64,000 nt of DNA from Rhizoclosmatium globosum (GCA_002104985.1 MCGO01000074.1:140785-204784), one strand, 5' to 3'; counted from the stretch's first letter, positions 44,691 to 59,234 are shown. The notes: a model not told the origin generated them from the sequence alone. Made by a program: numbers and translations.

Positions 44691-45137
44691 TTACTTGAGT
44701 GGGACAAACTTGGAAGATCCAGAAGCACCGATACCTGGACGACCGTGACCAACTGGCTTGTAGGTGATGGAGAACTCAGCAAGGTAGTGACCAATCATCT
44801 CAGCCTTGATTTCAATCTGGTTGAAGGTCTTTCCGTTGTAGACACCAATGACGGATCCAACCATCTCTGGGACAATGATCATGTTACGCAAGTGGGTCTT
44901 GACAGCCTCTGGCTTGTCGTTTCCAGTGACAGCCTTCTTGGCGGCACGGAGCTTCTTGATGAGACCCATTGGCTTTCTCTTGAGACCACGCTGGAATCTT
45001 CTGCGGGCACGGCAGTGGACGAGCTCGGTGAGCTGCTCAGAGCTCATGTCAAGGAGCTGCTCAAGGTCGACTCCACGGTAAGAGAATTTACGGAAGGAAC
45101 GGTTCTTCTTGAGGGTCTCAGCGTCAATTTCGTCAGC
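44691..45137 (-). CDS. RPS15: 40S ribosomal protein uS19 (S15)
   Basis: Small-subunit protein near the decoding centre. The main exon starts at 45137 after an acceptor (TTCTAG) with [20 protein letters not shown] and runs [68 protein letters not shown] to the canonical ending SSKFVPLK. The first few codons lie on an upstream exon that could not be fixed; an ATG at 45285 (METMFES, followed by a GT) is a candidate. Strong codon bias and no frame error, as for eS21. Confidence 0.93.
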   Translation of the reverse strand, partial: ADEIDAETLKKNRSFRKFSYRGVDLEQLLDMSSEQLTELVHCRARRRFQRGLKRKPMGLIKKLRAAKKAVTGNDKPEAVKTHLRNMIIVPEMVGSVIGVYNGKTFNQIEIKAEMIGHYLAEFSITYKPVGHGRPGIGASGSSKFVPLK

Positions 45138-45732
45138 CTAGAATATGTTTGATTTGTTAGCGTCTGGTGCTTTTGTTGTGTGTGGTTGATTGAGTTGGGA
45201 TTTGATGGTATGGTTTGATGATTCGAGTTCATGCTCTACTTGACGCCCTCCTGCCCCCTCCCTTCTACACTGATTCGAACATAGTTTCCATCGTTCGTTA
45301 AGAAGTCAAGCTGCTGCCGACGAATAGTGCGGCAGTCCGCAGAGTGTGTTTGGACACTCTAACAAGATCCTTCACACCAGTCGACCTTCCAGGATCACTC
45401 CAACGCCGCGATTGGTACTTCGTTTACTGCTGCTTCCACCTGTATGCTCATCCGAAGAGAAATGCCCTTCTCACGATGAGATGCAACACTCTCGAACCAG
45501 CACACACAGTGGCCTCCAGGTCCATCCTAGGTCCAACACAGCCCATCACTCCTCCTCTTCTTCTTCTCTACATTCACTACTCCGAGTTTGATGCGTCTGA
45601 TGGCTTGCAGAGGGGCAGGGATGAGGTCTTGGTGGTGGGGTGAGGGGACATGCCATTTTTGAGAGTTGAAAGGAGGAGCAGGAAAGGCCTGCAAAAATTC
45701 TATCACCCCACCAACCAAACCCAACTATCCAG
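45138..45732. promoter_or_regulatory. Divergent intergenic region uS19 / aldehyde dehydrogenase
   Basis: About 595 bp. It contains the first intron and short 5' exon of uS19 on the minus strand side and the dehydrogenase promoter. C-rich stretches (45240-45270) and CTTC-rich stretches (45540-45580) stand out. No other gene seen. Confidence 0.35.
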
Positions 45733-47273
45733 ATGAGCCAGCTAAGCATTGTCTCTCCGTGCACAGGCACGGTAGTTGCCACTCATACATTGATTGGAGA
45801 ACAAGAGGCCTTGGCACGTGTTGTGAAGGCAAAGGAGGCTGCTGCCACGTGGCGCAGAACTCCCTTGGAAGAACGTATTCGCGTTGTTGCAAAGTTTGTT
45901 GGTATGCCTTGGCCATTGTCTATTCCGTGTAATAGCTAACAATACTATGTAATAGATGCATTTGTTGCAGATGGAGAGAATGTAGCCACAGAGTTAGCCA
46001 CCCTCATTGGTCGGTCAGTGTGCCTCCCATCCCTGATTCCATCTTATCTAACCACACTCGCAACAAGTCCACTCCAACACTGCCGAAACGAAGTCCGCGG
46101 TTTCGAAGAGCGTGCTCGATACCTCCTTTCCATCGCAAAAGAATCTCTTGCTGACAAACACCTCCCCGCAAAGGAAGGCTTCACGCGTTTCATCCGCCGC
46201 GACCCCCTCGGCGTCGTCCTTATCATCTCCGCCTGGAACTACCCCTACCTCGTCTCCGTCAACGGCGTCGTCCCAGCCCTCCTCGCCGGAAACACTGTCC
46301 TCCTAAAACAAGCACCCCAAACCCTTCCCTGCGCAGACCGCTTCTCAAAAGCCTTCGAGAACAGCGGAATCCCACCGGGTGTCTTCCAAGTCCTCCCAAT
46401 GGACCACACAGTCGCTGCCGCAGTCCTCAAAGACCCACGCGTAGATCACGCCCACTTCACTGGAAGCGTGCGTGGTGGGCGCGAGGTGTCCAAAACAGTG
46501 GCGGATAAATTCATGGGTCTTGGTCTTGAACTTGGTGGGAAAGATCCTGCGTACGTGCGTGCCGATGCGGACCCGTTGCATGCTGCTGAGAATCTTGTGG
46601 ATGGTGCAATGTACAATTCAGGACAGAGTTGTTGTGGGATTGAGCGTATTTATGTGCATGAGAGTATCTATGATGCGTTTGTGGCAGAAGCTGCGAGGGT
46701 CGCTAGTTTGTACAAGCTGGGTGATGCATTGGATCCTCAGACAAATTTGGGACCTGTTGTCAATATCGCAGCGGCTGACAATATTCGTGCACACGTGAAC
46801 GACGCAGTGGCCAAAGGTGCCAAGTTGCTTGTGAATGAGGCACTGTTTCCTTTGGCAAAGAAGGGCACCGCCTATGTTGCTCCTCAAGTGCTTGTGAATG
46901 TGAATCATGGAATGAGAATAATGAAGGAGGAAACGTTTGGACCTGTTGTTGGAGTGATGAAGGCATGTATCTTTTTCTTGATAAGGGCATCTTCTAACTT
47001 CAAGTTAAACAGGTCAAATCAGACGAGGAAGCCATCCAACTCATGAATGACAGCGACTTTGGCCTCACTGCATCCATCTGGACAAAGGATTCTGAAGCAG
47101 CTCTCAAGATTGGTGCTGAATTGGATTGCGGTACTGTGTTTTTGAACAGATGCGATTACTTGGATCCTGCCCTTCCTTGGTCTGGTGTGAAGGACTCTGG
47201 ACGGGGTGTTACTCTTTCACACCTTGGATTTGACGCCATGACTAGACCCAAGGCCTTCCATTTCAGACATTGA
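45733..47273 (+). CDS. NAD(P)-dependent aldehyde dehydrogenase
   Basis: Oxidises an aldehyde to the acid. Start MSQLSIVSPCTGTVV at 45733. Exons: VKAKEAAATWRRTPLEERIR, ADGENVATELATLIGR, then a long exon with GFTRFIRRDPLGVVLIISAW, NYPYLVSVNGVVPALLAGN (cofactor-binding), HAHFTGSVRGGREV (Rossmann GSxxxG), LELGGKDPAYV (general-base Glu) and NSGQSCCGIERIYVHE with the nucleophilic Cys. The last exon is IWTKDSEAALKIGAELDCGT to PALPWSGVKDSG and ends PKAFHFRH. Substrate unassigned. The next gene, 60 bp downstream on the same strand, is an acyl-CoA-ligase-like enzyme, so the pair may act in sequence (inference). Confidence 0.92.
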
Positions 47274-47333
47274 AGTTAACAGGGTTTTTGAAATAAAGAA
47301 TCTTTTCTCCTTTTTGAAGTTAAATCGCTGAAA

Positions 47334-49130
47334 ATGATCTTTGAGTCACCATTTCCAAGTTTCCAAGTGCCAGACACAGGTTCGCAAGCTTACTATTACT
47401 TTGCAATCGAACTCAATCTACTTGTAAATAGACATCCACAGTCATGTCTTCTCCACCGTCGGTGTAAAAGGGTCTCATCCTGCCTTGATCGATTCGAAAT
47501 CTGGACACGTCACTGACTATCAGACCTTGCTGGAGTCCATCACTCTCTTGTCAACATCACTATACACTCAACTGAACTTCCAGAAATGGGATGTTGTAGC
47601 CATCTATAGTCCGAACAACGTTCTCTACCCAATTGCTGTCCATGCAGTCATAAAAGCCGGAGGTACAATATGCCCTGTGAACGCTGCCTTTGGAGAACAA
47701 GAACTCCGCACTCAGCTTAGCGGCTGTGGAGCAAAGTTCCTGGTTGTGCATCCAGACTTGATCAACAAAGCCAACACCATCAAAAACGTAACTCTCATCC
47801 TACTTGGCGAATCAACAGCCGAATACATTGGCACAAATGAATTAATGGAGAAAGCTCGATGCTCCAAACAAATGCAAGTCCAGTTCTCCTCAACCGAACT
47901 CGAAACAAACCCAGCCTACCTCGTATACAGCAGCGGAACTACAGGCCTCCCTAAAGGCGTCATACTAACACATCGAAACGTAATTTCGAATCTACAACAG
48001 TTCCTGGCCTACAACGCAAAAACGGGAGAAACTCTGGTAGGAAAAGACGTTTGGATCGGTGTCCTTCCATTCAGTCACGTATACGGATTAGTTGTAGGGT
48101 TGCACTTAAGTTTCTTGTGTGGATTATCGCTTGTTGTGATGCAACGCTTCGAGATGCGAAGTTTTCTGGACGCGTTGGAGCGGTATGAAGTTACCAGTGC
48201 GCATTTGGTGCCTCCGATTGTGGTTGGTTTAGCAAAGAGTCCGTTAGTAGAAGGCTATCGATTTCCGAAACTGAGAAACCTTGTGTGTGGAGCTGCGCCG
48301 TTGGGTTCTGAAGTGATGGAGCTTGTGAGGGAGCGGTTAGGTGTTCCGACGCGGCAAGGGTTTGGAATGACGGAAACTACTGCAATGTGTTTGATGTGTC
48401 CTGTTGCTTGTGAGTTTTGTTTTTCTTGATTTGGGTAGAATATATTCCAAGAACTTAACTATGTGTTTGTAGTGTCGATGAAGCATCCAAAATCAGTCGG
48501 ATTTCTTATAGCTAATATGAAGGCCAAGATCGTGGACCCTGTGAGTGGGAAAGAGCTGAATGTTGGGGAAGAAGGAGAGCTTGTGCTCCAAGGCCCCAAT
48601 GTGATACGAAAACTATCGATAATGATGGGTGGCTACATACAGGTTCATTCTATCAATCTTGCTCTATCAATCTGACACGAAATCATCAGGAGACATTGCC
48701 AAAGTCGACGATAAAGGAATGTTCTACATTGTAGATCGCCTGAAGGAACTTATCAAATACAAGGGATTTCAAGTTCCACCAGCTGAGTTGGAAGCCTACC
48801 TTCTTGACCATCCAGCTATCGCCGACGCTGCTGTAATTGGAATTCCTAATGAGTCTTCCGGCGAAGTACCTCGTGCGTTTGTTATACTCAAGGTGAGATT
48901 TCCGTTTTTTCGTGCATATGGATGACTGACTGGCCAACTGGTTTCAGGCAAGCATGACTTCCTGTACTGAGAGCGACATTATCTCTTACATTGACAAGAA
49001 GGTTGCGCCCCACAAGAGACTGAGAGGAGGTGTAGAATTTGTGAAGGAGATCCCTAAGTCTCCAAGTGGAAAGATTTTGCGACGAGTGTTGAGAGAAAGA
49101 CGGGTTTCTTTCGGAAGTGCCAAACTATGA
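47334..49130 (+). CDS. 4-coumarate-CoA-ligase-like acyl-CoA synthetase, peroxisomal
   Basis: Adenylate-forming enzyme making acyl-CoA from an acid with ATP. Start [14 protein letters not shown] at 47334; an intron and a one-base shift lead to [16 protein letters not shown]. Core motifs: the AMP-binding loop [58 protein letters not shown], then [40 protein letters not shown] (hinge) and [11 protein letters not shown] (catalytic Lys). Introns near 48407-48473, 48644-48690 and 48892-48948. The C terminus is GSAKL, a type-1 peroxisomal targeting signal variant (A-K-L). Typical of beta-oxidation entry or of fungal 4CL-like enzymes; the true acid is unknown. Confidence 0.92.
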
Positions 49131-49911
49131 GCTCTATAAAGATATAAATAAATGTGGGAAGTAAAATACCAAACAATTTGTTGATGAGGTTGTACCAGTT
49201 TTGGAGACACTTTTTCTTTACCTTGGATCTCACCTCATCCATCGTACTTCCCACCGCTTCATTCAACCAGGAAGCCGAATGACTTCTATATAAACGACCA
49301 TCAAATCATCGCTTTGGGTAATAGATAGCCTGTTCGAGAGACATCGTAGCTGCAGCCTCCAATAACAGGGCCAATCAGTAAGCAGGGCCAGTGAAGTAAC
49401 GACTCGATCCCATAAGCACTCAGTAACCTCACGCGTGCACTATGTCGCGCACTCTCGTATGTCCAGAGTAAGCCGCGGACCATCTGGTCGGATAACCCTC
49501 CAGATTGTCATCCACTTCCGTCAACGATTCAGCAATATGACCACACCCTTCCTTTGACAGCCCATGCCGCTCACGAATCAGTCACTCCACTTCCTTCGTA
49601 GTCCATCAAACCCACTTCGACCAACAAACCTATGCACTTCACATCTCACACTCTCGCACAATCAATCCATCCCATCCCCGGCCTTGATTGAGCCCTCGAA
49701 CCTAGCGCGAGAATCAAATAAAAAGGAACAAGAACTTACAATCAAGCTAAAATTCAGTTTATTAATGTAGCCACTCCTATCATAATCAACGAATAGCGTA
49801 AAGGAAAGAGGGCATTTGAAGAAGACTCCCTTGATGCCGCTATGTACCAACAGGCCTAGTAGGTAGCATATTTCATCTTTACTGGTATTCCTTGCCTTGA
49901 AAATGTACAGC
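49131..49911. other. Intergenic region, no gene recognised
   Basis: About 780 bp between the CoA ligase stop and the velvet gene stop (convergent). Only short unconvincing frames are present on either strand. No tRNA-like fold or repeat noticed. It is long for this compact region. Confidence 0.35.
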
Positions 49912-50900
49912 TTAGTGGAGTAGGCGGTGGTAGGCCCCTATAGGATGGAGGAGGAAAACGTTAGAGGTGTTGGTTGCGTTGACAACAGTGACATACGGAA
50001 AATCAGCCGGCCGATATACTTCGAAAACGTTAGTCATAGTAGTAGCAAGTGGTGCCGATTTTGTCCCTTCATTCATCCTGGTTGTGTGGGTGAAAATGTC
50101 AAAAACTAGTGGTGACCAAGAAAAACAAGTCGCCAGACAGTAGAACGAGGAATCAAACGTAACCAAGGCAAGGATGATCATAAAATAGTTAAGTAAAAGC
50201 AGGAAAACTAACCCTCCCATATCAAAGACGTCAATCTTCAGTCTAAACGAACCGGTTGTGCGAACCGCAAGGTCAGGAAACACAAAAAAGAGTCCATACT
50301 GATTTGAATCATCCCGTAATAAATGACACTCGCTTATCAAGCTTCCCATCAGCAGAAATGATTTTTGATATCCTTCCGTAGTTGAAACATCATAGGAACC
50401 AGGTATCCCATTGATAGACTTGTAAGAAAGTGGCGGTCCTGCTTTTGACGTGAAGGACATACACTGTTCCAGATCCGCCGACCAAAGTGTAGCAAACGCA
50501 ACAAGAGAAGTGGTATCCTGAAACGAGCGACCCAGTACTTTGATAATAGGTGGAGGCGATATGGGCCGTCTATCCGATACCGAGAAACCACAAACCCGAG
50601 TCCTTTCAGGTTGTTGAACGATATCTAGTTGAATAGAGTTTGTAGGAGCAGACTGAGCGGCAGGCGATCCCTTAGATGCCGGCGAAAAACCGATCGTTGG
50701 TATTGAAATTGCAAGAGAAATACCCATTTTTGACTTACAGGGTATATTGGCGGGTGTAAAGCCGCCTCAGTGGTGGTTTGAAGGTGAGCCAGCTGTGGTG
50801 GAGGCAGTTGGTTCGTTACAGTGGCTTCGGTACTATGACCAGATGCACCCGAGCCAGACGCCACAGACTCGCTGACATCATTATCATACTCGGACATCAT
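49912..50900 (-). CDS. Velvet-domain transcriptional regulator 1
   Basis: Fungal nuclear regulator that, in known cases (VeA, VelB, VosA), links development with secondary metabolism and binds DNA through an NF-kB-like fold. Start MMSEYDNDVSESV at 50900; Ser-rich lead, then an intron (about 50744-50667). The domain begins QLDIVQQPERTRVCGFSVSD, then RRPISPPPIIKV, SLVAFATLWSADLEQC, MGSLISECHLLRDDSNQYG and LFFVFPDLAVRTTGSFRLK with IDVFDMG at the end of the exon. A second intron follows (about 50215-50105), then SAPLATTMTNVFEVYRPADF. Motif order matches the family. Two more velvet genes lie at 62-64 kb. Confidence 0.87.
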
Positions 50901-51307
50901 GTTTAGTGCTATCGAGTCTTTGTCTGTGTTTCGAGTATGTTTGCTGAGTAAGTATCCGAGCGGTAAGTGACCGTCGTGTTGGAGGAGGATTGTTGGGAAA
51001 ATCGCAAAATCGACTCCACCATCTGTTCCTCCACCCTCCGTCCATTCAATTTTTTACCTTTTGTACAGATTTGGAGATTATGAGACTGGTGATATATGGT
51101 TTATCGCAGTGCGAATACCAACTGTTGAAGTTACAACCTTACGTACGCAAGGAAAATCGAATCTCCAAATCCGTTCTTGTCGATCTCCCTCCTAGGAGTA
51201 GTGCAAAATCATAATTATTCACAAACTTCTTGCAAATAGAATAGGATTGAAGATGAAAGAAAGGTGCAGTGTATGAGAAAGCAGGTGGCCAAGCATTCTT
51301 CCAACAA
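50901..51307. promoter_or_regulatory. Divergent intergenic region velvet 1 / choline-transporter-like gene
   Basis: About 400 bp between outward-reading genes; holds both promoters. The transporter frame is open upstream to 51269 but without ATG. No motif assigned. Confidence 0.3.
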
Positions 51308-53052
51308 ATGTCCTTGTCGCAGCCACTTCTTACACAATCAACAACGAGCAGCCGGGCACGGTCGTCGCTGATTCGCTACTATCCCGAATCGTACAATGGC
51401 ACCGGCGATGAAGAGAGCGATGACGAGTACACAGGCGGGCCCTCTGAGGTGTTGTGTTGTTGTTGTGTTGTTGTTCCAACCAAACTAGTTCGCTAACGTT
51501 TAAACCAACAACCATCTTCAGCCACCAGCCGATGCCTCGGTGCTCTTCAAAGACCCACTCGAACGCCAGCCAAAAGACGCGCTCTTTGCCCTTCTCTTTG
51601 CCGGTGCAATGCTCGCCTTTGTTGTTGCCGCTGTGAATGCCGTGCGCATCGCGAAACACGAAGACGGCGAAGAACTCAGGAAAACTGTCTATGCCGCATT
51701 CAAGAACTGTGCTGGTTTGGCTGCGCGTGTCCCGGTGCTTTCCTAGGCGCTAACTGTGTGTCCTAGGTGTCCTCGTGGGTGTCTCGGCCGCATCCGTCCT
51801 TGCGGGAATATGTGGATTATGGCTATGAGTGCCTTTGTGCGGCCTATTGTTTGGGGTTCCATCTGTGCCATTCCTGTCCTCTGCCTCGCTCTCTTCACCT
51901 TCATCCTCACAGACGCGCTCCTCGGAAAATCAATGACCCCGTCTACCTGAACCTCAATACAACGGCATGATTATTCTCTCTTTGTGTTCCTGTTGCCTCT
52001 TTGTGTCTGGAGCGTTTCTGTACAAGGAGCGCAGGAATATCGACAAGGCATCAATATTATCCACTTGGCTGCCAAATCCTGTGGGAAACCCCGTCCATCT
52101 TCACTCTCTCTCTTGGAATCATGGGAATCTATGCCGTATTTTCCTTCAGCTGGGCTTTCGCCTTCTCCCACCTCTTCTCTCTCGTGATCCTACAGCCCCT
52201 CCTTCAGAAAGCATCACAACTTCCACCGAAGGCGCCATCCTTTTTTCATTTTTATCCACTTTTGGTTCACGGCTGTGCTTTCTTCTATGAGAAAATGACA
52301 ATTGCGGGTGTGGTGGGACAGTGGTACTTTGGACGTGCAATCGATGAAACCTATGATGAAGATTTGGTGACAAAGTCGCTGAAAGGATCTCTAGGGCCTG
52401 GATTTGGATCTATCTGTTTCGCGAGTCTCGTCGTTGCCGCCGTTGAAGTAACTCAGTTTGTCATTCGGACTATTCGCAAGGTTATTATTACATTGGCCGA
52501 GAGTGAAACAACTTTTATTGAAATTTTCCATAGAACTCTCGAGGAAGGCCCAGTTCCGCATTCCTAGCTCTCCTTGACTCGTGTATGGACTGTACATCTC
52601 GTGCAATCTCTCAAATATCCTCGTACACTTTAATCTACTGTGGGATCACAGGAGCTTCTGTCTGCGAAGGTGCTACATCGTGTACCCGTTTATTCCGAAG
52701 AAACTTGGTTGTTGGGATGGCAACGCAGGAATCACTAGAACACTTCTTTCTGGGAGCAAGTGCTGCAGCAGGAGGTGTTGGTGCGGGACATTCTTTTACG
52801 CTGCAAGAGGTGTAGGGAGTCCATATGCTTGGGTGGTAGGAAGTGTTGGGCTTTTGTACCTTTTATGTCGTTAGTTTATGTCGCAGATTATCCAGAATAC
52901 GTTGAGTATCTTGATTTTACCTTCTTCGTAACCTAACCCACTTACCTATCAGTGTCGATGCCACGTTTATTTGCTACATGCTGGATGTGGACTCCAATGC
53001 AAATAACTGCCAAGAAGCTCATGAAATATTCGAGAATGAGTTGGGGATTTGA
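51308..53052 (+). CDS. Choline-transporter-like (CTL/PNS1) membrane protein
   Basis: Multi-span plasma-membrane protein of the CTL/SLC44/PNS1 family. Start MSLSQPLLTQSTTSSR at 51308, chosen as first in-frame ATG. Acidic cytosolic N terminus (DEESDDEYTGG), then PKDALFALLFAGAMLAFVVA (TM1), intron, VLVGVSAASVLAGICGLW (TM2), further spans around 51820-52020, FTLSLGIMGIYAVFSFSWAF, TIAGVVGQWYFGRA (matching the family's VAGTVATWYF), and the conserved GSICFASLVVAAVEV. The C-terminal half continues through frames around 52600-52860 with VDATFICYMLDVDSNANNC, resembling the family's DTIFVCFAED, to a stop at 53052. Several one-base shifts (about 51800, 51950, 52075, 52240, 52820) are needed, so the gene is either error-ridden or decaying. 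Substrate uncertain. Confidence 0.78.
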
Positions 53053-53462
53053 TGGAACCTGAACCTGATATCATAGTCAATTAACTCTTGTATTTTGTAA
53101 CCACCAATTATGTATAAAATAAGTCTTATTTCCTCTGATTCCACTCTTTAAGTGAGTCAGAAATATCGTGGATCAGACATCAAAGACATCTTCAGTGAAC
53201 AAGGACATCTTTACCAACCACAAAGGCACTGTTTATTATATGCGCGAAATAAGTAGACTTGAATATTCAAATATTTAGATTGGTATAGAGCTACAGAAAA
53301 AATTGTCCTTCAAAGAGATTTACAAGAGGTGCTCTATCCCTGAAACCACCTAAGAAGTTCACATCTGTTACGCGACGCACTGAAAAAACGCCTGGACAGC
53401 CTTAAACTTCCCTTGTTATCGAACTTCATAAGTCGTTACCCGAATATCACATCTATTCCTAA
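53053..53462. other. Intergenic region upstream of ODAD2
   Basis: About 410 bp, A/T-rich at 53090-53290. Contains the CTL 3' end and the ODAD2 promoter. Nothing else recognised. Confidence 0.3.
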
Positions 53463-56400
53463 ATGGGAGCAACCCTTTCCGCCCGCGTCCAATGGGCCGC
53501 CACAAACGCAGCCGCAACCCAAAAATCAGCCGACGCCCAATCAAGCCAAGGAAACCTTCAAACTTCCGTCATAAACCAAGACCTCTTCTACGAGCTGATC
53601 CACTTAATCGAAACGCTCGTTTCTCAACACGGGAACGAAGCGAAAGCAGAGTTCAAGCGACCGCTTCAATGGACAAGTGTTTCTCTACGTCCTACTCATT
53701 TTACAAATGCTGTTGCGGCGGGGGCGACGGGGATGTGGAATATCGTCAGTCCGAGTCCAAAGTGAGGATAAGCAGAATATTCTTTCATTGTTTACCACTT
53801 ATATATAACGAGCTCTTGTGTTGTTGTAGAACCCGAAAGCCTCAGTTACTTCAGTCGCGACAAAAGCTGATGGTTCACCTTTGTTCACGTTGGAACAAGT
53901 AGGATCTGGAGACTCTGCAGTGTTTGTGGCAAAAGTAGCCAACTTTGAATACTTGAACCGCGTCCTCAAAATCGCTGATGAAATGAAATTACGAGAGCTT
54001 CAAGACATTTTGCAAGGTAACTAACTATCTCCACCCATTTTTACCAAATATCTCAACAACTCAACCCCACACAAAAGCAAACCCAACTCCAATCAACACA
54101 ATCTTTGGAATCTCAAACTCAAATACAAACACGGTCCTTATTGATGCGTTTGAGGCGTTCGCGAATGAAACGGACCCGAAGCGAAAGGAAATCAACTCAA
54201 GGCTGTACAAGCTGCTCTTGATCATCAACTCGTTCGACTTGGACCTCTTGTCAGCTGCTGTCAAGAATCAGGAACGGTGAGACCCCAACAACAACACCTT
54301 CCATTCAGTTATGCTAAACATAGTATACTCTTAGCGAGATGCACCTTGACATCCCCAAAGTCACCTCAGAACTTCAAATGCTTCAATCTTTCTCTGGAAA
54401 GGATTCCAAAAACGCGTTGCTCTCCATTAACTGGGAGTCAGATTACACATTCTCTAATGGATACAAAGCACCGCCTTGGAGACAAGTGTATGGAGAGATA
54501 TGTTATATTGAAGTGCAATGTGCGGACGTTGATAAGTTTATCGTGACTGGAACGAAGGATGGGTTCTTTGTGAATAAGGGATATTCAGCTGATGAGAAAG
54601 GTATTGACCGATGGTCGTATTACATTGCTGCTCTTATTAACGAATGAATTACTTTGTAGGACACGAGAAGCTCAATTACGAAAAGGAGTCGAAAGTGTTC
54701 TTAACATTGGTCGATCTCATCAAATCGAAATCGGAACATTTCGCTTCACGTATTGATAAACAGGATTATTTGTACCAGCCCGAGAACGTTGGAGGTACAA
54801 TTCTCAACGTTTTTAAATTTTCAAACTGCTTACATGATTCACTTAAGCTCAAGTGAACGTGACTCACGTCACCATCTCAGCTGATACGAAAATCCAAGAC
54901 CAAAACGACCAGGTTTCAAAGAATTCTCGTACACAATACATTATTAACACAAATTGTTAGTCGTCATCTGATGAAGACGACCAGGAAACCCGTGCAACCG
55001 GAAACAAGCAGAGAGAAGGCAAGAAGAACAACGTGGTTGTAAAGAAAAAGTTGAGTTCCCGTCTATTGGTTTCAATCAACTCACGCAATAAATTTCAGAG
55101 TGAAAGGAAAGGGGAAATCTCGGACAACAACAGAGCCGTCTTTGAAGTGGAGAGCTTTGGGTATCACTGACGAGGCCACGGCTGCAAAGTACAAGCGCGA
55201 TAGGGGAGTTGTGGGGACAAAAAGTCTCTCGATGGTACCAAAAAGTCTACAGTCCGAGCGAGAAGCGCCCAAAATGAGGAGGAGTCGAGTGAATCCGAAG
55301 ACGATGCTTCATCGGACGAAGAAATCCCAGAAAAGAGAAATGACAACAGTTGAGATTTGCATTTTGTATTTCGGGCATATTAACTCCAACAAACAGATGA
55401 GTTGCCTGCAGAATACTACCAAATTCTGAAGCTCGTAAAATACCTTCGCGTGGGAAACCAAACAGCAACCATCATCGCCATTTGCTCGCTTCGAGACTTT
55501 GACCTCTCAAACGAATTCAACCAACTAGCAATCAGAGATGTCGGTGGTTTGGACACACTCGTCAACTTGCTCGACACAGAAGACCCGAAATGTAAAATCG
55601 GAGCCCTCAAGATTCTGAAAGAAATTTCAAAGAATGGTAAGAATAGTATTAGTTTCCAACCACTCAAACAATTAACACGCGACACTCAGTCCAAATCCGA
55701 AACGCTATTACCGACCTAGACGGAATGCAACCTCTCGTAGAACTCCTCCGCGACTCTGACGAAGACATAAATGCCTCGCCGCAGAAACAATCGCAAACTG
55801 CGCCAAGAACTCCGCAAACAGACGTGCAGTCCGGAAATACGGGGGAATCAAGAACTAGTGAGACTCCTGAAAGTCAAGCCTGGTTCAAAGGAAGAAGCCG
55901 TCGCTGTTTCAGGAGCCCTGCTCTTGCAACATGCAGTAAAAGTGCAAAGAACAAGGAAGCGATCCAAGCGGCGGGCTCATCCCTCTCCTTGCGAACTTGT
56001 TGGAGTCCACGAATGAAGCGTTGTTGATTCCCGTTGTTGGGATTTGCAGGAATGTTCGTCAGATGAGAACTATAGGATGGCGATTCGGACCTCCGGGATG
56101 ATAAGTTTTGGTTGAGAATCTGTCGAGCCAGAATGAGGAGTTGCAAACTCATTGTGCAAGTGCTATTTTCAAGTGCGCTGAAGAAGGTATGGGATTCGAT
56201 TGAGTGTAAATTTCGCTCAAAATGAGTTAGACGAAACGAGAAACTTGGTTCGACAATATGAGGGTCTTCCGCCACTTGTGAACTTGCTAGATAACCCAGC
56301 AAACAAAGAGCTTCTCGCAGCTGCTACTGGAGCCGTATGGAAGTGTGCCCAAAATTGTGAGCATCCCCCTTTTAAATTTTGAATATTAAAACATAACTCC

Positions 56401-57438
56401 AGTGGAAAACGTCGCTGCGTTCAACAAGCTCAACACAATCAAGAAATTGATTGGTCTCATGGAAAATCAACCTGAAGACGTGCTGGTAAATGTGGTTGGT
56501 GCCTCGGAGCCTGTGCTCAAACCTGTAAGCAGTGTCAACTTCTTCACATCTCGTTAATTTCTTAACTCGCCTTATAGTGGACGGCCGAACTGCAATTCGA
56601 GAAAGCAATGGAATAACCCCACTTGTCAGTCTCCTCACAGGAACAACCAAGCCCTCTTAGTCAATGTAACAACAGCTGTAGGAGCATGCGCTCTTGATGG
56701 CGATAGTATGGTGTTATTGACCGACTTGATGGTGTCGTTTGCTGTGGTCCTTTTGAAGTCACCAAACCCACATGTCCAAGCATCAGCAGCTGGGCGATTT
56801 CACCATGTATCGAGCATGGTAAAAGTCTCACGTTCTTGGTTGTGAATGAACCATCACTGAAGCCAAGGATGCGGGAGAAATGGTCCGATCCTTCGTTGGA
56901 GGTCTCGAACTCATTGTGTCTCTGTTGAAATCCGACCAATCAGAGGTTCTCGCCAGTGTATGTGCAGCCATCGCCAACATTGCCAAAGACGAGGAAAACT
57001 TGGCCGTCATAACTGATCACGGGGTTGTACCAATGTTGGGAAAACTGACTAACCACAAGAGCGACAAACTGCGAAAACACTTGGCTGAAGCTATTGCGAG
57101 ATGTTGTCATTGGGGAACAATCGAGTTGCGTTTGGGGCTGCTTCTGCAGTTGCGCCTCTTGTAAATATTTGAAGAGCCCAGATGAAGAGGTTCACAGATC
57201 AACAGCAAGAGCATTACATCAACTCTCAATGGATGCCGATAACTGTATTACAATGCATGAAAATGGCGTTGTTCAGTTGTTGCTTGGAATGGTTGGATCT
57301 ACTGATCCCGAACTTCAAGAGGCAGCGGCTGGAACAATAGGGAATATCCGAAGGTGATTGACTGATTTGTTATTCACAATTATTAACGATATATCGATGC
57401 AGATTGGCTTTGGCGAGTGAAAAGGCAGCGATGACATA
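53463..57438 (+). CDS. ODAD2: Outer dynein arm docking complex protein ODAD2 (ARMC4)
   Basis: Armadillo-repeat axonemal protein needed to attach outer dynein arms to doublet microtubules in motile cilia/flagella. Start [17 protein letters not shown] at 53463. The N-terminal part ([70 protein letters not shown]) and linker with an acidic stretch precede the arm array: [54 protein letters not shown], then [93 protein letters not shown] and the end [12 protein letters not shown]. These match vertebrate ARMC4 almost position by position. About ten introns and several one-base shifts (near 55290, 55790, 56100, 56640, 57130). Strong evidence for a flagellated life stage. Confidence 0.92.
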
Positions 57439-57539
57439 ACGTTGTTGCTCCAAGCCTATCCCCACATTAAAATAACAAGCATCTTTTCTTTCTATTCATA
57501 TCTCTACTTTAGAATCGCGGAATACAGTAAAGTTTTTTA

Positions 57540-59154
<1,615 letters not shown>

Positions 59155-59234
59155 GTGTTGCATCGCTGTAAACAAAAACAATAAATGATACGTAATTCTA
59201 TTAGTTTTCATTTTGTCTCCCGTCTTGCATTCCG

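Noticed and set aside
49131..49911. Possible tRNA or small RNA gene in the longest gene-free gap
   Set aside because: No cloverleaf with a GTTCGANTC-type T arm or internal control boxes could be found by eye.
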